In this document: positions 1-7,042 of the stretch, piece after piece | Layout of the letters: the number at the start of each line of letters is the position of its first letter | Position numbering within the stretch: the first letter of the stretch is position 1 | Assembly: GCA_024743055.1 (NCBI GenBank) | Contig: JANSXH010000022.1 | Coordinates: 1-37,158, forward strand | DNA: 37,158 bases | Origin: Pseudomonadota bacterium | Lineage (GTDB): Bacteria; Pseudomonadota; Alphaproteobacteria; Sneathiellales; Sneathiellaceae | Direction of reading: 5' to 3' | Made by a program: the position numbers and the translations under genes | Notes under the pieces: generated by a model | What the model saw: only the letters and a program-made list of their open reading frames with translations | The model's database searches: none | What the model was told of the DNA's origin: nothing

Positions 1-1
1 A

Positions 2-256
2 ACGAGAGATCATGGATATGGCGTGCGATAGCCCGGATACTGGACATCTGCGACAGAAGTCGGATCGGATTTGAGCGCCATCGCTGTTCCTGTATTTGTC
101 GGCAATCAAGTCAAGGCTTGTATTAATCTTCTGTGGCCGGAAGGGTTGATGACTGTCCCACAATTTGCAGATCAGTATCTTTCACAATTGGCAGGAGCAG
201 CTGCAGAACTTTCTGAAAAGCTGACGGCTGGTGCCAGCCCCACAAAAAGGGGTTAG
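2..256 (+). pseudogene. IclR/MhpR-like transcriptional regulator, 3' end, interrupted by in-frame TAG
   Basis: The reading frame enters from the left edge and encodes the end of an IclR-type effector-binding domain. Residues after position 71 (SAIAVPV, ACINLLWP, then an amphipathic C-terminal helix) match the closing strands of the MhpR-like IclR subgroup. The same frame upstream reads TRDHGYGVR, then TAG at 29-31, then PGYWTSATEVGSDL, and both flanks look like one continuous domain. The stop is therefore a nonsense mutation (one base from GAG, CAG or AAG), a sequencing error, or an amber-suppressed codon. The N-terminal HTH lies outside the window. Its stop codon overlaps by three bases the stop of the convergent TAXI gene, which it might regulate. 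Family assignment is good for so short a fragment; inactivation is likely but not proven. Confidence 0.6.
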
Positions 257-1278
257 TTCTTGGCGATAATATCGCCGGGAATGACGAGGCCCATTTCCTC
301 AAAATATCGCTGTGCTCCCGGATGCAGTGGCGTACTCATTTCTGTAAGGGCGGTATCCAGTTCAATAGTGTTCAGCCAAGGGGCAAAGGGATGAAGCTCG
401 TCCAGATGTTCAAAGAACGCTCTGGTCATATTATAGACAACCTGCTCTGGAACATCCTTATGGGTACCTAGGCCAATCCAAGACCCGATTGCTTGAACCG
501 GTTCGGTATTGACGGTTCCTTTGCCATAAACAGCAGGATCAATACTCTGCAGTGTTCGACCCGGCATTTTCAGTTGCGTCACTATCTCGGGCGCCTTGAA
601 ATCCTCGTCCACTAGCCCAAAGAACCGTATCCTTTCGGAAAGAGTGATCTCTCGGATTATCGGGCTTGGATTTGTCGTCGGATTGACATAAAGAGCCACC
701 TCTCTTTTTAGAAGGGCCTGTGCACCGGCACTCCATTCCATGCTGACTGTTTCGAAGTCTTCTCCTGCCTTCAGGCCGGACATCCCTTCAACAATGGTGG
801 TAGCAATGATCTTGGCGGCGCCGGAGGCGGGACCAACAAAGACCTTTTTGCCTTTGATGTCTTCCATGGAACTGATGCCGGAATCCGCGAGAGCCAAAAC
901 TTGATATACACCTGCTGGAAAACTGAAAATCGCCCGCAGGTTTTCAGACAGTTCTGGTGCTTCCGGAACTGTTTTATACATAGCGGTGCCAGATTTCATG
1001 AAGGAAAGGGCCGTGGGCGAGAGTAGGAAGAAATCTGTTTCCCCGCGCCCGGCATCGAGGGCATGTCGGGTGGCAACACCAGCTGCACTGATTTCGACCT
1101 TGATACCGGGAACATGTTTATTGGCAAGCTTGGCAAAAGTCGACATGACCAGATAGGACGGTGTGTCTGATTTAAGGGTCGACATCTTGTAAAGGGTCGG
1201 TTCTGACGCCTGTGCACCTGTCCCGGCAATGACAAAACCAGTAAGGCACAACCCGAGGATTTTTTTCCAGCGTGTCAT
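253..1278 (-). CDS. TAXI family TRAP transporter solute-binding protein
   Basis: This is a periplasmic binding protein of the TRAP-associated extracytoplasmic immunogenic (TAXI) family, which delivers small organic acids or amino acids to a fused TRAP membrane subunit. The product has 341 residues with a Sec signal peptide (MTRWKK, a hydrophobic run to about 20, cleavage near AQA/SEP at 24). The mature part shows the family's early GRGETDFFLLSPTAL region and the IKGKKVFVGPASGAA motif near 140-155. The start has a good ribosome site (GGGGGAAGAG). No TRAP membrane gene is visible, so it is either an orphan receptor or its partner lies elsewhere. It converges with the IclR-like fragment, which overlaps its stop. 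The substrate cannot be told from sequence. Confidence 0.85.
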   Translation of the reverse strand: MTRWKKILGLCLTGFVIAGTGAQASEPTLYKMSTLKSDTPSYLVMSTFAKLANKHVPGIKVEISAAGVATRHALDAGRGETDFFLLSPTALSFMKSGTAMYKTVPEAPELSENLRAIFSFPAGVYQVLALADSGISSMEDIKGKKVFVGPASGAAKIIATTIVEGMSGLKAGEDFETVSMEWSAGAQALLKREVALYVNPTTNPSPIIREITLSERIRFFGLVDEDFKAPEIVTQLKMPGRTLQSIDPAVYGKGTVNTEPVQAIGSWIGLGTHKDVPEQVVYNMTRAFFEHLDELHPFAPWLNTIELDTALTEMSTPLHPGAQRYFEEMGLVIPGDIIAKN

Positions 1279-1377
1279 TTTCTCTTCCCCCTCATTGGTC
1301 AGAACAGGTACTAAAACAACGGCTTACAGAACTAACTTAGAAATACGCCCTAAATGCGGCAGGTTAGGACGTTTTTG

Positions 1378-1758
1378 TCAGGGCATTAAGGGGTGGTCAA
1401 GGCGATCGCGATAGAAAGCGACATAATTCTTAATGGCCAGCATTTCCTGATAAGGTTCTTCATAGGACCAGGCCACATTCGCTTCCCCTGCAAAGCCAAA
1501 GTAACTGGCATGTCCTTTGAACGGACAGAAGGTATCCTTCTCCGACGGGATGGCGATATCCATATTGACGTCTTCACGGGGAAAATAGACTACGGGAAGA
1601 TGGCTGGATTCCCGCAAAACAAGCGCTTTGTCACTTTTGGCAATTGTCTGCCCCTGAATGGTCGCGACAATTTCGTGGTCCGCTTGCTCTATGTCGATGG
1701 CGTAGTCAGGTTGTTTCCGAAAACCTGGTGCTTTTTCAACAATTTCATTGAGTTCCAT
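1378..1758 (-). CDS. DUF427 domain protein
   Basis: A 126-residue protein of the DUF427 family, small single-domain beta-rich proteins of undefined function. The diagnostic part is the stretch CPFKGHASYFGF near 78-89, preceded by a Tyr-Phe-Pro-Arg-Glu-Asp segment and followed by a WSYEEPY region. No signal peptide or membrane segment is visible. It is divergent from the M81 peptidase gene, sharing a short AT-rich spacer (1759-1854) that probably holds promoters for both. Family membership is clear; no function should be inferred. Confidence 0.8.
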   Translation of the reverse strand: MELNEIVEKAPGFRKQPDYAIDIEQADHEIVATIQGQTIAKSDKALVLRESSHLPVVYFPREDVNMDIAIPSEKDTFCPFKGHASYFGFAGEANVAWSYEEPYQEMLAIKNYVAFYRDRLDHPLMP

Positions 1759-1854
1759 GTTTAAAGCCCTCTATCCTGTTGGCGACAGACTACATCTTTA
1801 AGTATGACCCACGCCTGTCGGCAAAGCAATAGAATCCAAAAGAAGGCAAAAACC

Positions 1855-3333
1855 GTGAAGATATTTACAGCTGCGCTTGGCACAGAAACCCATACCTTTG
1901 CACCGCTCCCCACTGTGACAGCCTCGTTTGAGGAATGCTATCTGGTTCGGGATGGCAAACATCCTCTGCAGACTCATATGATAGGCATGCCAGCAGTCAT
2001 CTGGAAAAGGCGGGCGGAAGCCCGCGGGTGGGAGGTGATTGAAAGCCTTGTCACCTTTGCGACGCCATCTGGAATTACCCTGCAACAGACCTATGAAGAT
2101 TTTCGTGATGAGATATTAACGGACTTGCGGGCGGCTATGCCGGTGGATGCTGTGATGCTGTCCCTCCATGGCGCCATGGTCGCCCACGGGTATGATGATT
2201 GCGAAGGGGATCTGGTCCATCATGTCAGGGACATTGTTGGGCCTGATGTCGCCATTGGCGTAGAGCTGGATTTACATTGTCATCTCGGTCGCCAGTTCAT
2301 GGAGGATGTGACGGCCCTGGTGATCTACAAGGAATACCCCCATACGGATTTTGAACCGAGAGCGGAAGAGCTTTGGACAATTATGGAAGGGGTACTAGAC
2401 AAAAAGCTGGATCCGAAGATCGCCACTTTTGACTGTCGAATGATTGGTGTCTATCACACCACCCGAGAACCGATGATGAGCTTTGTTGCCCGCATGAAAG
2501 AGTTGGAGGGCACTGACGGTATACTGTCCATTTCGCTCGGCCATGGCTTTCCGTGGGCCGATGTGGAGGAAGAGGGAACGCGGCTAATCGTGATCACTGA
2601 CGGAGATCAGGCGAAGGCTCAAAACGTTGCTGAGACCCTCGGACGAGAATTCTGGGCTCTGAGGGATGAAGTCACCCCGGTCTTCGATGATGTTGAAATT
2701 GCTGTAGAAAAATCGATTGAGGGCAGCTCCGGGCCCATTGTACTGGCGGACATGTCTGATAATCCAGGTGGTGGTGCTGTTGGTGATTCTACCTTTATCG
2801 CGCGCTCTCTTTTGGACAAAGGCGAGACGAATTTCGCTGTCGGTTCGATCTGGGATCCTGTGGCAGTTGATATTGCCATCAGTGCCGGGGAGGGGGCAGA
2901 GCTAAACCTTCGTATCGGCGGTAAAATAAGTCCAGAATCCGGTGACCCTATCGATATTCGGGCGAAGGTTAAGAAAATCGTCAAGGACTGCTTGGTTGAT
3001 GGGTTGGGCGGATCGCAAAATTATATGGGTGATGCGGTCAGTTTGGAAGCGGACGGGGCTGAATATATCATTCATTCTGCGCGCACCCAGAATTTCAATC
3101 CCTCAGTCTTCACGACCATGGGCATCGACTACGCCTCAAAAAAGGTGCTGATTGTAAAATCCATGCAGCATTTCTACAGTGCCTATGAACCGATTGCTGG
3201 AAAGATTATCTATGTATCCTCTCCCGGCACTCTGGCCTGGGATTTCAGCGTTATGCCCTATACGAAAGTCGCCCGCCCAGTCTGGCCAATTGATGCAGAC
3301 CCGTGGACAACGAATGAAGAACGCCCCTGGTAG
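1855..3333 (+). CDS. M81 family metallopeptidase (MlrC-like)
   Basis: A putative zinc peptidase of the MlrC/M81 family, whose founder opens or degrades linearised microcystin; most homologues have unknown substrates. With a GTG start at 1855 the protein has 492 residues and begins KIFTAALGTETHTF, the usual family start. An AGAAGG ribosome site lies at 1841-1846, so a longer reading from 1804 is unlikely. Likely zinc ligands are D139 and H141 (in ELDLHCH) and H163 (in YPHTDF); the 2- and 22-residue spacings match those known in MlrC, and H230 in SLGHGFPWAD is a candidate fourth residue. The C-terminal DUF1485-type part is present, including DNPGGGAVGDSTF. It is likely cytoplasmic. It converges on the HD-domain gene. 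Confidence 0.88.
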   Translation: MKIFTAALGTETHTFAPLPTVTASFEECYLVRDGKHPLQTHMIGMPAVIWKRRAEARGWEVIESLVTFATPSGITLQQTYEDFRDEILTDLRAAMPVDAVMLSLHGAMVAHGYDDCEGDLVHHVRDIVGPDVAIGVELDLHCHLGRQFMEDVTALVIYKEYPHTDFEPRAEELWTIMEGVLDKKLDPKIATFDCRMIGVYHTTREPMMSFVARMKELEGTDGILSISLGHGFPWADVEEEGTRLIVITDGDQAKAQNVAETLGREFWALRDEVTPVFDDVEIAVEKSIEGSSGPIVLADMSDNPGGGAVGDSTFIARSLLDKGETNFAVGSIWDPVAVDIAISAGEGAELNLRIGGKISPESGDPIDIRAKVKKIVKDCLVDGLGGSQNYMGDAVSLEADGAEYIIHSARTQNFNPSVFTTMGIDYASKKVLIVKSMQHFYSAYEPIAGKIIYVSSPGTLAWDFSVMPYTKVARPVWPIDADPWTTNEERPW

Positions 3334-3345
3334 GACGTTTCTAAA

Positions 3346-3942
3346 TTACGGCAGCAAACCTCTGGCTTCGTTTGGACATAAAACAGTGTCATCGTAGGCA
3401 TTTCTGGCGAATACCTCATGTACTATGGGAGTAAAATATTCCAACGGCTTGCTTTCAAAAGCTGGGTCGAAGGATGACTGATCCCAAAGCTCGCAGAAAT
3501 CCACACATGTCTGGTAATAGGGATGGGAAGCAAACTTTTCCCGCTCATTTGGATCCCAGCCATAATGTTGGCCGTAATAGACCATCTGAAAGATACCATG
3601 CTGCTCAACAACCCAGGTGACTTCTTCGCGCACAAAAGGCCGCAGAACTTCGGCGGCAAATTTATCGTGGTTTTGAGGCGCCAGTCCATCTCCGATATCA
3701 TGGAGGAGAGTGGCCACAATCCAGTCAATATCGGCACCAGCATCGACAGCGCGGGTCGCGGATTGCAAGGCATGTTCCAGTCTGGTCACTGGATAGCCAG
3801 GAATAGTTTCTTCACCCTGTAAGGATAGTTCTCGCAGCAATCGGTCTGCAGTCCCGGCGAAATGGGCTTCTTCGTGGTCCCGCAGCAGTAAGTAGTCGTC
3901 ACGTGTCCCGTGCTTCATTTCTGTGAAAGATACTGTTTTCAT
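3346..3942 (-). CDS. HD-domain protein, PhnZ/MIOX-like putative diiron oxygenase
   Basis: A 198-residue HD-fold protein. The metal-binding pattern is H57 (RLEHALQ), H81-D82 (LLHDIGD), H92 (NHDKFAAE), H115 (EQHGIF) and D154 (ELWDQSS). The order LEH-ALQ, LLHDIG, H with AAEVLR, H, then a late WD follows PhnZ, the mixed-valence diiron oxygenase that cleaves a hydroxylated aminoethylphosphonate, and resembles TmpB and inositol oxygenase. This suggests a dinuclear-metal enzyme rather than a nucleotide phosphohydrolase, but that is inference. The His after HDLG in PhnZ is Asp here (D85), so the substrate probably differs. It lies 23 bp downstream of rluA on the same strand with its own strong ribosome site (GAGGAGAAG). 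No phosphonate genes are nearby. Confidence 0.75.
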   Translation of the reverse strand: MKTVSFTEMKHGTRDDYLLLRDHEEAHFAGTADRLLRELSLQGEETIPGYPVTRLEHALQSATRAVDAGADIDWIVATLLHDIGDGLAPQNHDKFAAEVLRPFVREEVTWVVEQHGIFQMVYYGQHYGWDPNEREKFASHPYYQTCVDFCELWDQSSFDPAFESKPLEYFTPIVHEVFARNAYDDTVLCPNEARGLLP

Positions 3943-3965
3943 ACCGCTTCTCCTCAGTTGGAGGA

Positions 3966-4649
3966 CTATCTTTGCGGCATCTTGATCATCCTGCTGGGCC
4001 CTGTCAACGGGGAGGGGCAGTCAATCGCAATTTCAGCCTTTGTAATTGGATGTGTAAAAGCGAGGCGTTCCGCATGAAGCTGCAAGCGTGGCACGGCTGA
4101 TGCCAGTTCCGGAGGGGCATAAAGGCCATCTCCCAGAATGGGATGACCTATCGCTTGGAGGTGAACCCTCAACTGGTGGCTTCTCCCAGTCTTAGGGAAA
4201 AGCGCTAACCGGCTGGCGCCATTGCGTATTTCAACGCGCTGCCAATGGGTGAGGGAAGGCTTTCCCAGGGCCATATCGACTTTCTGGCGCGGTCGGTTAG
4301 GCCAGTCCTTTATGAGCGGCAGGTCAATCTCACCTTTCTCATCACTTACTTCACCTGCGACCCAGGCCTCATACCGTTTTTCGATTTGGCGCTCCCGAAA
4401 TAGACGGCTCATCTCTTGTTGTGTTTTTGAACTTAGAGCAAGTAACAGGATGCCGGAAGTTTCCATATCCAGACGATGGATGGTGAGCGCGCTAGGATAG
4501 TCTGCGCGGCAACGGCTTTCCGCACAATCCTTGCGCTCTTCGCCGTGTCCCGGCACCGACAACAGCCCGCTTGGCTTATCAATGGCGATCAGATACTCAT
4601 CTTCATACAAGATAACGAGGGGTTGGAGAGGGGGAGAATAGGGTGTCAT
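3966..4649 (-). CDS. rluA: RluA family pseudouridine synthase
   Basis: Converts specific uridines of 23S rRNA and some tRNAs to pseudouridine in the cytoplasm. The 227-residue length matches dual-specificity RluA (about 220) rather than the longer RluC/RluD with an S4 domain, and no S4 domain is visible. The opening region has DKPSGLLSVPG (24-34), typical of RluA, and the catalytic motif HRLDMETSG (58-66) with nucleophile D61. Near the C-terminal third GRSHQLRVHL matches the conserved substrate-binding stretch. The gene is followed closely by the HD-domain gene on the same strand, so the two may be co-transcribed. Assignment to RluA rather than another short RluA-family enzyme is likely. Confidence 0.85.
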   Translation of the reverse strand: MTPYSPPLQPLVILYEDEYLIAIDKPSGLLSVPGHGEERKDCAESRCRADYPSALTIHRLDMETSGILLLALSSKTQQEMSRLFRERQIEKRYEAWVAGEVSDEKGEIDLPLIKDWPNRPRQKVDMALGKPSLTHWQRVEIRNGASRLALFPKTGRSHQLRVHLQAIGHPILGDGLYAPPELASAVPRLQLHAERLAFTHPITKAEIAIDCPSPLTGPSRMIKMPQR

Positions 4650-4728
4650 GACGGCTCAATCACTTCCCGTCTTTTGCTTTTGAAATTTTTGGTTGGCGGT
4701 GTGTATTCTGCCGATTGCTTTTTTATGT

Positions 4729-5124
4729 TTAAGAAGGACCTTCCTGAAACTGTGTGATGCCCTCGGGTATTTTTTCCCAAGCCGCCTTGGATCCCACAAA
4801 GATATGCTGGCCGATTTCAACCTTTGGATCGCCATCCACGCATCCCAAGGTCACCCCGTGGATTTTTCCCTGGTAAATACCGCATAGAGTTGATCCACAG
4901 CAGCTACAGAACTGAAGTCCAAAACCCTGCTTGCTTTCATAGGAAGTCAACAAGTTCTCTCCGGAAAGCCACTTGAATGTGCCGGGTACAACTTCTGCAT
5001 AAGCTGACGCTTGGGCACTGAACGCTTTTCTGCAACGTGAGCAGTGGCAGGACCTAGCATCTCTTAGTGCCCCATTGATTTCGTATGTTATTTTGCCGCA
5101 AAAACATCCACCGCTGAGAGACAT
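4729..5124 (-). CDS. GFA family zinc-binding protein
   Basis: A 131-residue protein of the GFA family, named after glutathione-dependent formaldehyde-activating enzyme; most members have no proven substrate. It has the family's paired cysteine clusters: C7-x-C9, then C26-x-C28-x2-C31 (SCHCSRC), then C73 and C76 in FCSCCGS, which hold a structural zinc and a catalytic-type zinc. The ribosome site is a weak GGAA followed by a run of A before the ATG. Annotation as an actual formaldehyde-activating enzyme would be over-reading. It sits alone between rluA and the acyl-CoA dehydrogenase, separated from the latter by 119 bp. Confidence 0.85.
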   Translation of the reverse strand: MSLSGGCFCGKITYEINGALRDARSCHCSRCRKAFSAQASAYAEVVPGTFKWLSGENLLTSYESKQGFGLQFCSCCGSTLCGIYQGKIHGVTLGCVDGDPKVEIGQHIFVGSKAAWEKIPEGITQFQEGPS

Positions 5125-5199
5125 TTTTTTTCCATTCTTGTCTTAGTTTAGGTGTCATCGTCTTATTGGCTTTTAACGATTAAAATCAATTCTGGAAAG

Positions 5200-5232
5200 C
5201 TCCGTTAGAATCACGGTAACAAATTGACGGAG
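5200..5232. promoter_or_regulatory. Inverted repeat between acyl-CoA dehydrogenase and GFA genes
   Basis: CTCCGT (5200-5205) pairs with ACGGAG (5227-5232), and an internal CCGT/ACGG pair (5202-5205 with 5213-5216) can form instead. The structure lies just after the dehydrogenase stop, upstream of the GFA gene. It has no following T-run, so it is more likely a weak mRNA-end hairpin or operator than a classical terminator. Confidence 0.25.
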
Positions 5233-5243
5233 AATAAAGCAGG

Positions 5244-6389
5244 TTAGTCGCTCAGCATGTCTTTGCTGATAATCTGCTTCATGATTTCTGAGGTGCCCCC
5301 GGCGATACGGGACATGCGGTTATCGGCCCAGGCGCGGGCGATGGGATATTCCCACATATATCCATAGCCGCCAAAGAGCTGCAGGCAATCGTCAAGGACC
5401 TGACACAACATTTCCGTCGATTGCATCTTGGCCATGGCGGCATCGACGGCATTGAGTTCGCCTTTCAGATGAAGCTCAATGCATTTATCGACATAGACCC
5501 GCAACATCACCGCCTGTGACTTGACCTCGGCCAGTTTGAACTGGGTATTCTGAAAATCAGCAATGGATTTGCCAAAAGCCTTGCGATCCTTGGTGTATTC
5601 CAGGGTCCAATCAAGGGCGGTTTCGATGATGGTGGCGGAGCGCACGGCAATAACCAGACGTTCCTGGGGCAGTTGTTGCATCAGCTGCTTGAAACCACGC
5701 CCTTCGACGCCAAGCAAGTTACTCTTCGGGACCCGGACATCATTAAAGAAAAGCTCCGACGTGTCCTGAGCTTTATAGCCGATTTTCTCAAGGTTACGGC
5801 CGCGTGTAAATCCTTCCCGGTCGCCTTCCACCAGAACCAGGCTCACACCCTTGCCTCCGGCAGCGGGGTCTGTCTTACAGGCCAGCACCACTAAATCGGC
5901 GATTTGGCCATTGCTGATAAAGACTTTCTGGCCATTGATGACATAGTCATCGCCATCGGCGATAGCGGTAGTGCGGATATTCTGCAGATCCGATCCGGCA
6001 CCGGGTTCCGACATGGCGACAGCGGTGATAACCGAGCCATCGACAAGACCCGGTAGCCATTTCTTTTTTTGCTCCTCCGTCCCGTAGGCCATGATATAAG
6101 GCGCGACTATTTCTGAATGCAGGTGAAATGCGGGACCCGTTGCTCCGATCCGGCCCAGTTCTTCGGTAAAGATGGCGCCGAACGTAAAGTCCCCGCCAGC
6201 ACCGCCATATTCCTCTGGCACCGAGCAACAGAGAAAACCCCCTTCACCGGCCTCTTTCCAGATTTCACGACTAACCTGTCCGGCTTTTTCCCACTCCTCA
6301 TGAAACGGGACGATCCGCTCTTCGACAAAGCGACGAGCGGAGGACCGGAACAAGTTATGTTCTTCGGAAAAAAGAGTACGTTCAATCAT
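5244..6389 (-). CDS. Acyl-CoA dehydrogenase, long-chain (ACADL)-like
   Basis: A 381-residue FAD-dependent acyl-CoA dehydrogenase, a first-step beta-oxidation type enzyme. FAD/substrate motifs are visible: AVAMSEPGAGSDL (123-135), a VINGQKVFISNG strand (150-161), RKAFGKSI, LQLFGGYGYMWEYP and the C-terminal GGTSEIMK. In medium- and short-chain enzymes the catalytic base is the Glu of an EGT motif; here that position is Gly. Instead E243 in LPQERLVIA matches the alternative base of long-chain and isovaleryl-type enzymes, and the MWEYPIA stretch is also LCAD-like. The gene appears monocistronic, with a dyad upstream (6437-6456). Chain-length preference is inferred only from these motifs. Confidence 0.9.
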   Translation of the reverse strand: MIERTLFSEEHNLFRSSARRFVEERIVPFHEEWEKAGQVSREIWKEAGEGGFLCCSVPEEYGGAGGDFTFGAIFTEELGRIGATGPAFHLHSEIVAPYIMAYGTEEQKKKWLPGLVDGSVITAVAMSEPGAGSDLQNIRTTAIADGDDYVINGQKVFISNGQIADLVVLACKTDPAAGGKGVSLVLVEGDREGFTRGRNLEKIGYKAQDTSELFFNDVRVPKSNLLGVEGRGFKQLMQQLPQERLVIAVRSATIIETALDWTLEYTKDRKAFGKSIADFQNTQFKLAEVKSQAVMLRVYVDKCIELHLKGELNAVDAAMAKMQSTEMLCQVLDDCLQLFGGYGYMWEYPIARAWADNRMSRIAGGTSEIMKQIISKDMLSD

Positions 6390-6436
6390 GGGGCCATCTT
6401 GTTTTTATTATTAGGTGAAGGGAGAGGAAGATATAA

Positions 6437-6456
6437 TACATTTATGAATGAATGTA
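6437..6456. promoter_or_regulatory. Putative operator upstream of acyl-CoA dehydrogenase
   Basis: TACATT (6437-6442) and AATGTA (6451-6456) form an inverted repeat with an 8-base spacer, about 50 bp before the dehydrogenase start. An inner CATT/AATG pair strengthens it. Size and place fit a repressor site of the kind found before fatty-acid catabolism genes, but no regulator gene adjoins it. It overlaps the last base of a plus-strand TATAAT (6432-6437). Confidence 0.3.
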
Positions 6457-6525
6457 AATTGCGCATGCTCAAAAATCTGGAACGTGACTTTTACTCAAGC
6501 AAATTATTGCGGCATATTTAGCTAG

Positions 6526-6660
6526 GATGCGAACGTCAATACGAGTCCGCCGTTACAATTCCCTTCCGATGCCGACCTTGTCGCCCTGTTCGGATTGCTG
6601 CGTCGGAAGAAGGCCAAGACTGATCTAGCGACAGTGTATTTCGATAGGCATATTGAATAG
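6526..6660 (+). pseudogene. Possible gene remnant, C-terminal 44 codons
   Basis: An open frame without a usable start (stop TAG at 6523-6525) reads through 44 codons rich in G/C third positions to TAG at 6658-6660, directly before a terminator. The peptide has an amphipathic middle (PSDADLVALFGLLRRKKAK) that looks protein-like. It may be the tail of a decayed gene, or only the body of a small RNA using the same terminator. I do not recognise the family. Confidence 0.25.
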
Positions 6661-6662
6661 TA

Positions 6663-6686
6663 AACCTGGCTTTCGCCGGGTTTTTT
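6663..6686 (+). terminator. Rho-independent terminator without an upstream plus-strand gene
   Basis: AACCTGGC (6663-6670) pairs with GCCGGGTT (6675-6682), with one G-U pair and a TTTC loop, running into six T (6681-6686). It works on the plus strand, yet the nearest upstream gene is on the minus strand. It must end either a small RNA or the relic at 6526-6660. Confidence 0.7.
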
Positions 6687-6725
6687 GCAGGCGGCAAAGT
6701 AATTGGTGATTGTTTTTTGCCTTAA

Positions 6726-6741
6726 ATTGTAACGTTACAAT
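6726..6741. promoter_or_regulatory. Perfect 16-bp palindrome, LacI-type operator candidate
   Basis: ATTGTAACGTTACAAT is perfectly self-complementary and centred on CG, the layout of many LacI/GntR-type sugar-regulator operators (TGTAACGTTACA core). It lies 300 bp before the ABC binding-protein gene and just after the orphan terminator. No LacI-type gene is in the window. Confidence 0.4.
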
Positions 6742-6901
6742 CATTCCTGTAAGGGTTACTCACCCTGCGTTAGAGGCATAAAAGATGAGGGAATTCAAGC
6801 GTTCGGCTTCGATCACTTCTCCTGTACTACCGTTGACTATTGACCCAAAAACTCGGTAAGCTTGGACATCGCTGGTAAACAAAAAAACCCTAATATCCGG
6901 C

Positions 6902-6940
6902 CATTTTGCGTGAACAGAGAAAAAATTGGGTCGCAAAATG
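6902..6940. promoter_or_regulatory. 9-bp inverted repeat in ABC operon leader
   Basis: CATTTTGCG (6902-6910) and CGCAAAATG (6932-6940) are exact reverse complements separated by 21 bases. They lie about 100 bp before the binding-protein start. This could be a DNA operator or, if transcribed, a leader stem-loop. Confidence 0.4.
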
Positions 6941-7042
6941 AACAAAATGCACATGATATTAATGTGAGACTATTTTTTGGGAGAATTGATACAAACAAAA
7001 AATCAGTTTCTATCGGAATGAACCATACAGGGAGTCTAAAGT

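Larger units (their letters stand above)
6390..7042. other. 653-bp non-coding stretch between acyl-CoA dehydrogenase and peptide ABC operon
   Basis: The two flanking genes diverge here. The stretch holds a dyad next to the dehydrogenase start (6437-6456), a TATAAT sequence (6432-6437), a 44-codon coding-like relic (6526-6660) ended by a terminator (6663-6686), a perfect 16-bp palindrome (6726-6741), and a 9-bp inverted repeat (6902-6940) close to the ABC binding-protein gene. The last 200 bp are AT-rich. No complete gene is convincing. Confidence 0.6.

Noticed and set aside
3346..3942. Annotation of the HD protein as phosphonate-degrading PhnZ
   Set aside because: Ligand order matches, but a key His is Asp and no phosphonate genes are near, so only the wider oxygenase group is supported.
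6117..6521. 134-codon plus-strand frame running from the dehydrogenase gene into the spacer
   Set aside because: Two thirds is antisense to the dehydrogenase and the rest is AT-rich with no protein-like pattern; the orphan terminator begins 140 bp later and is better linked to another transcript.
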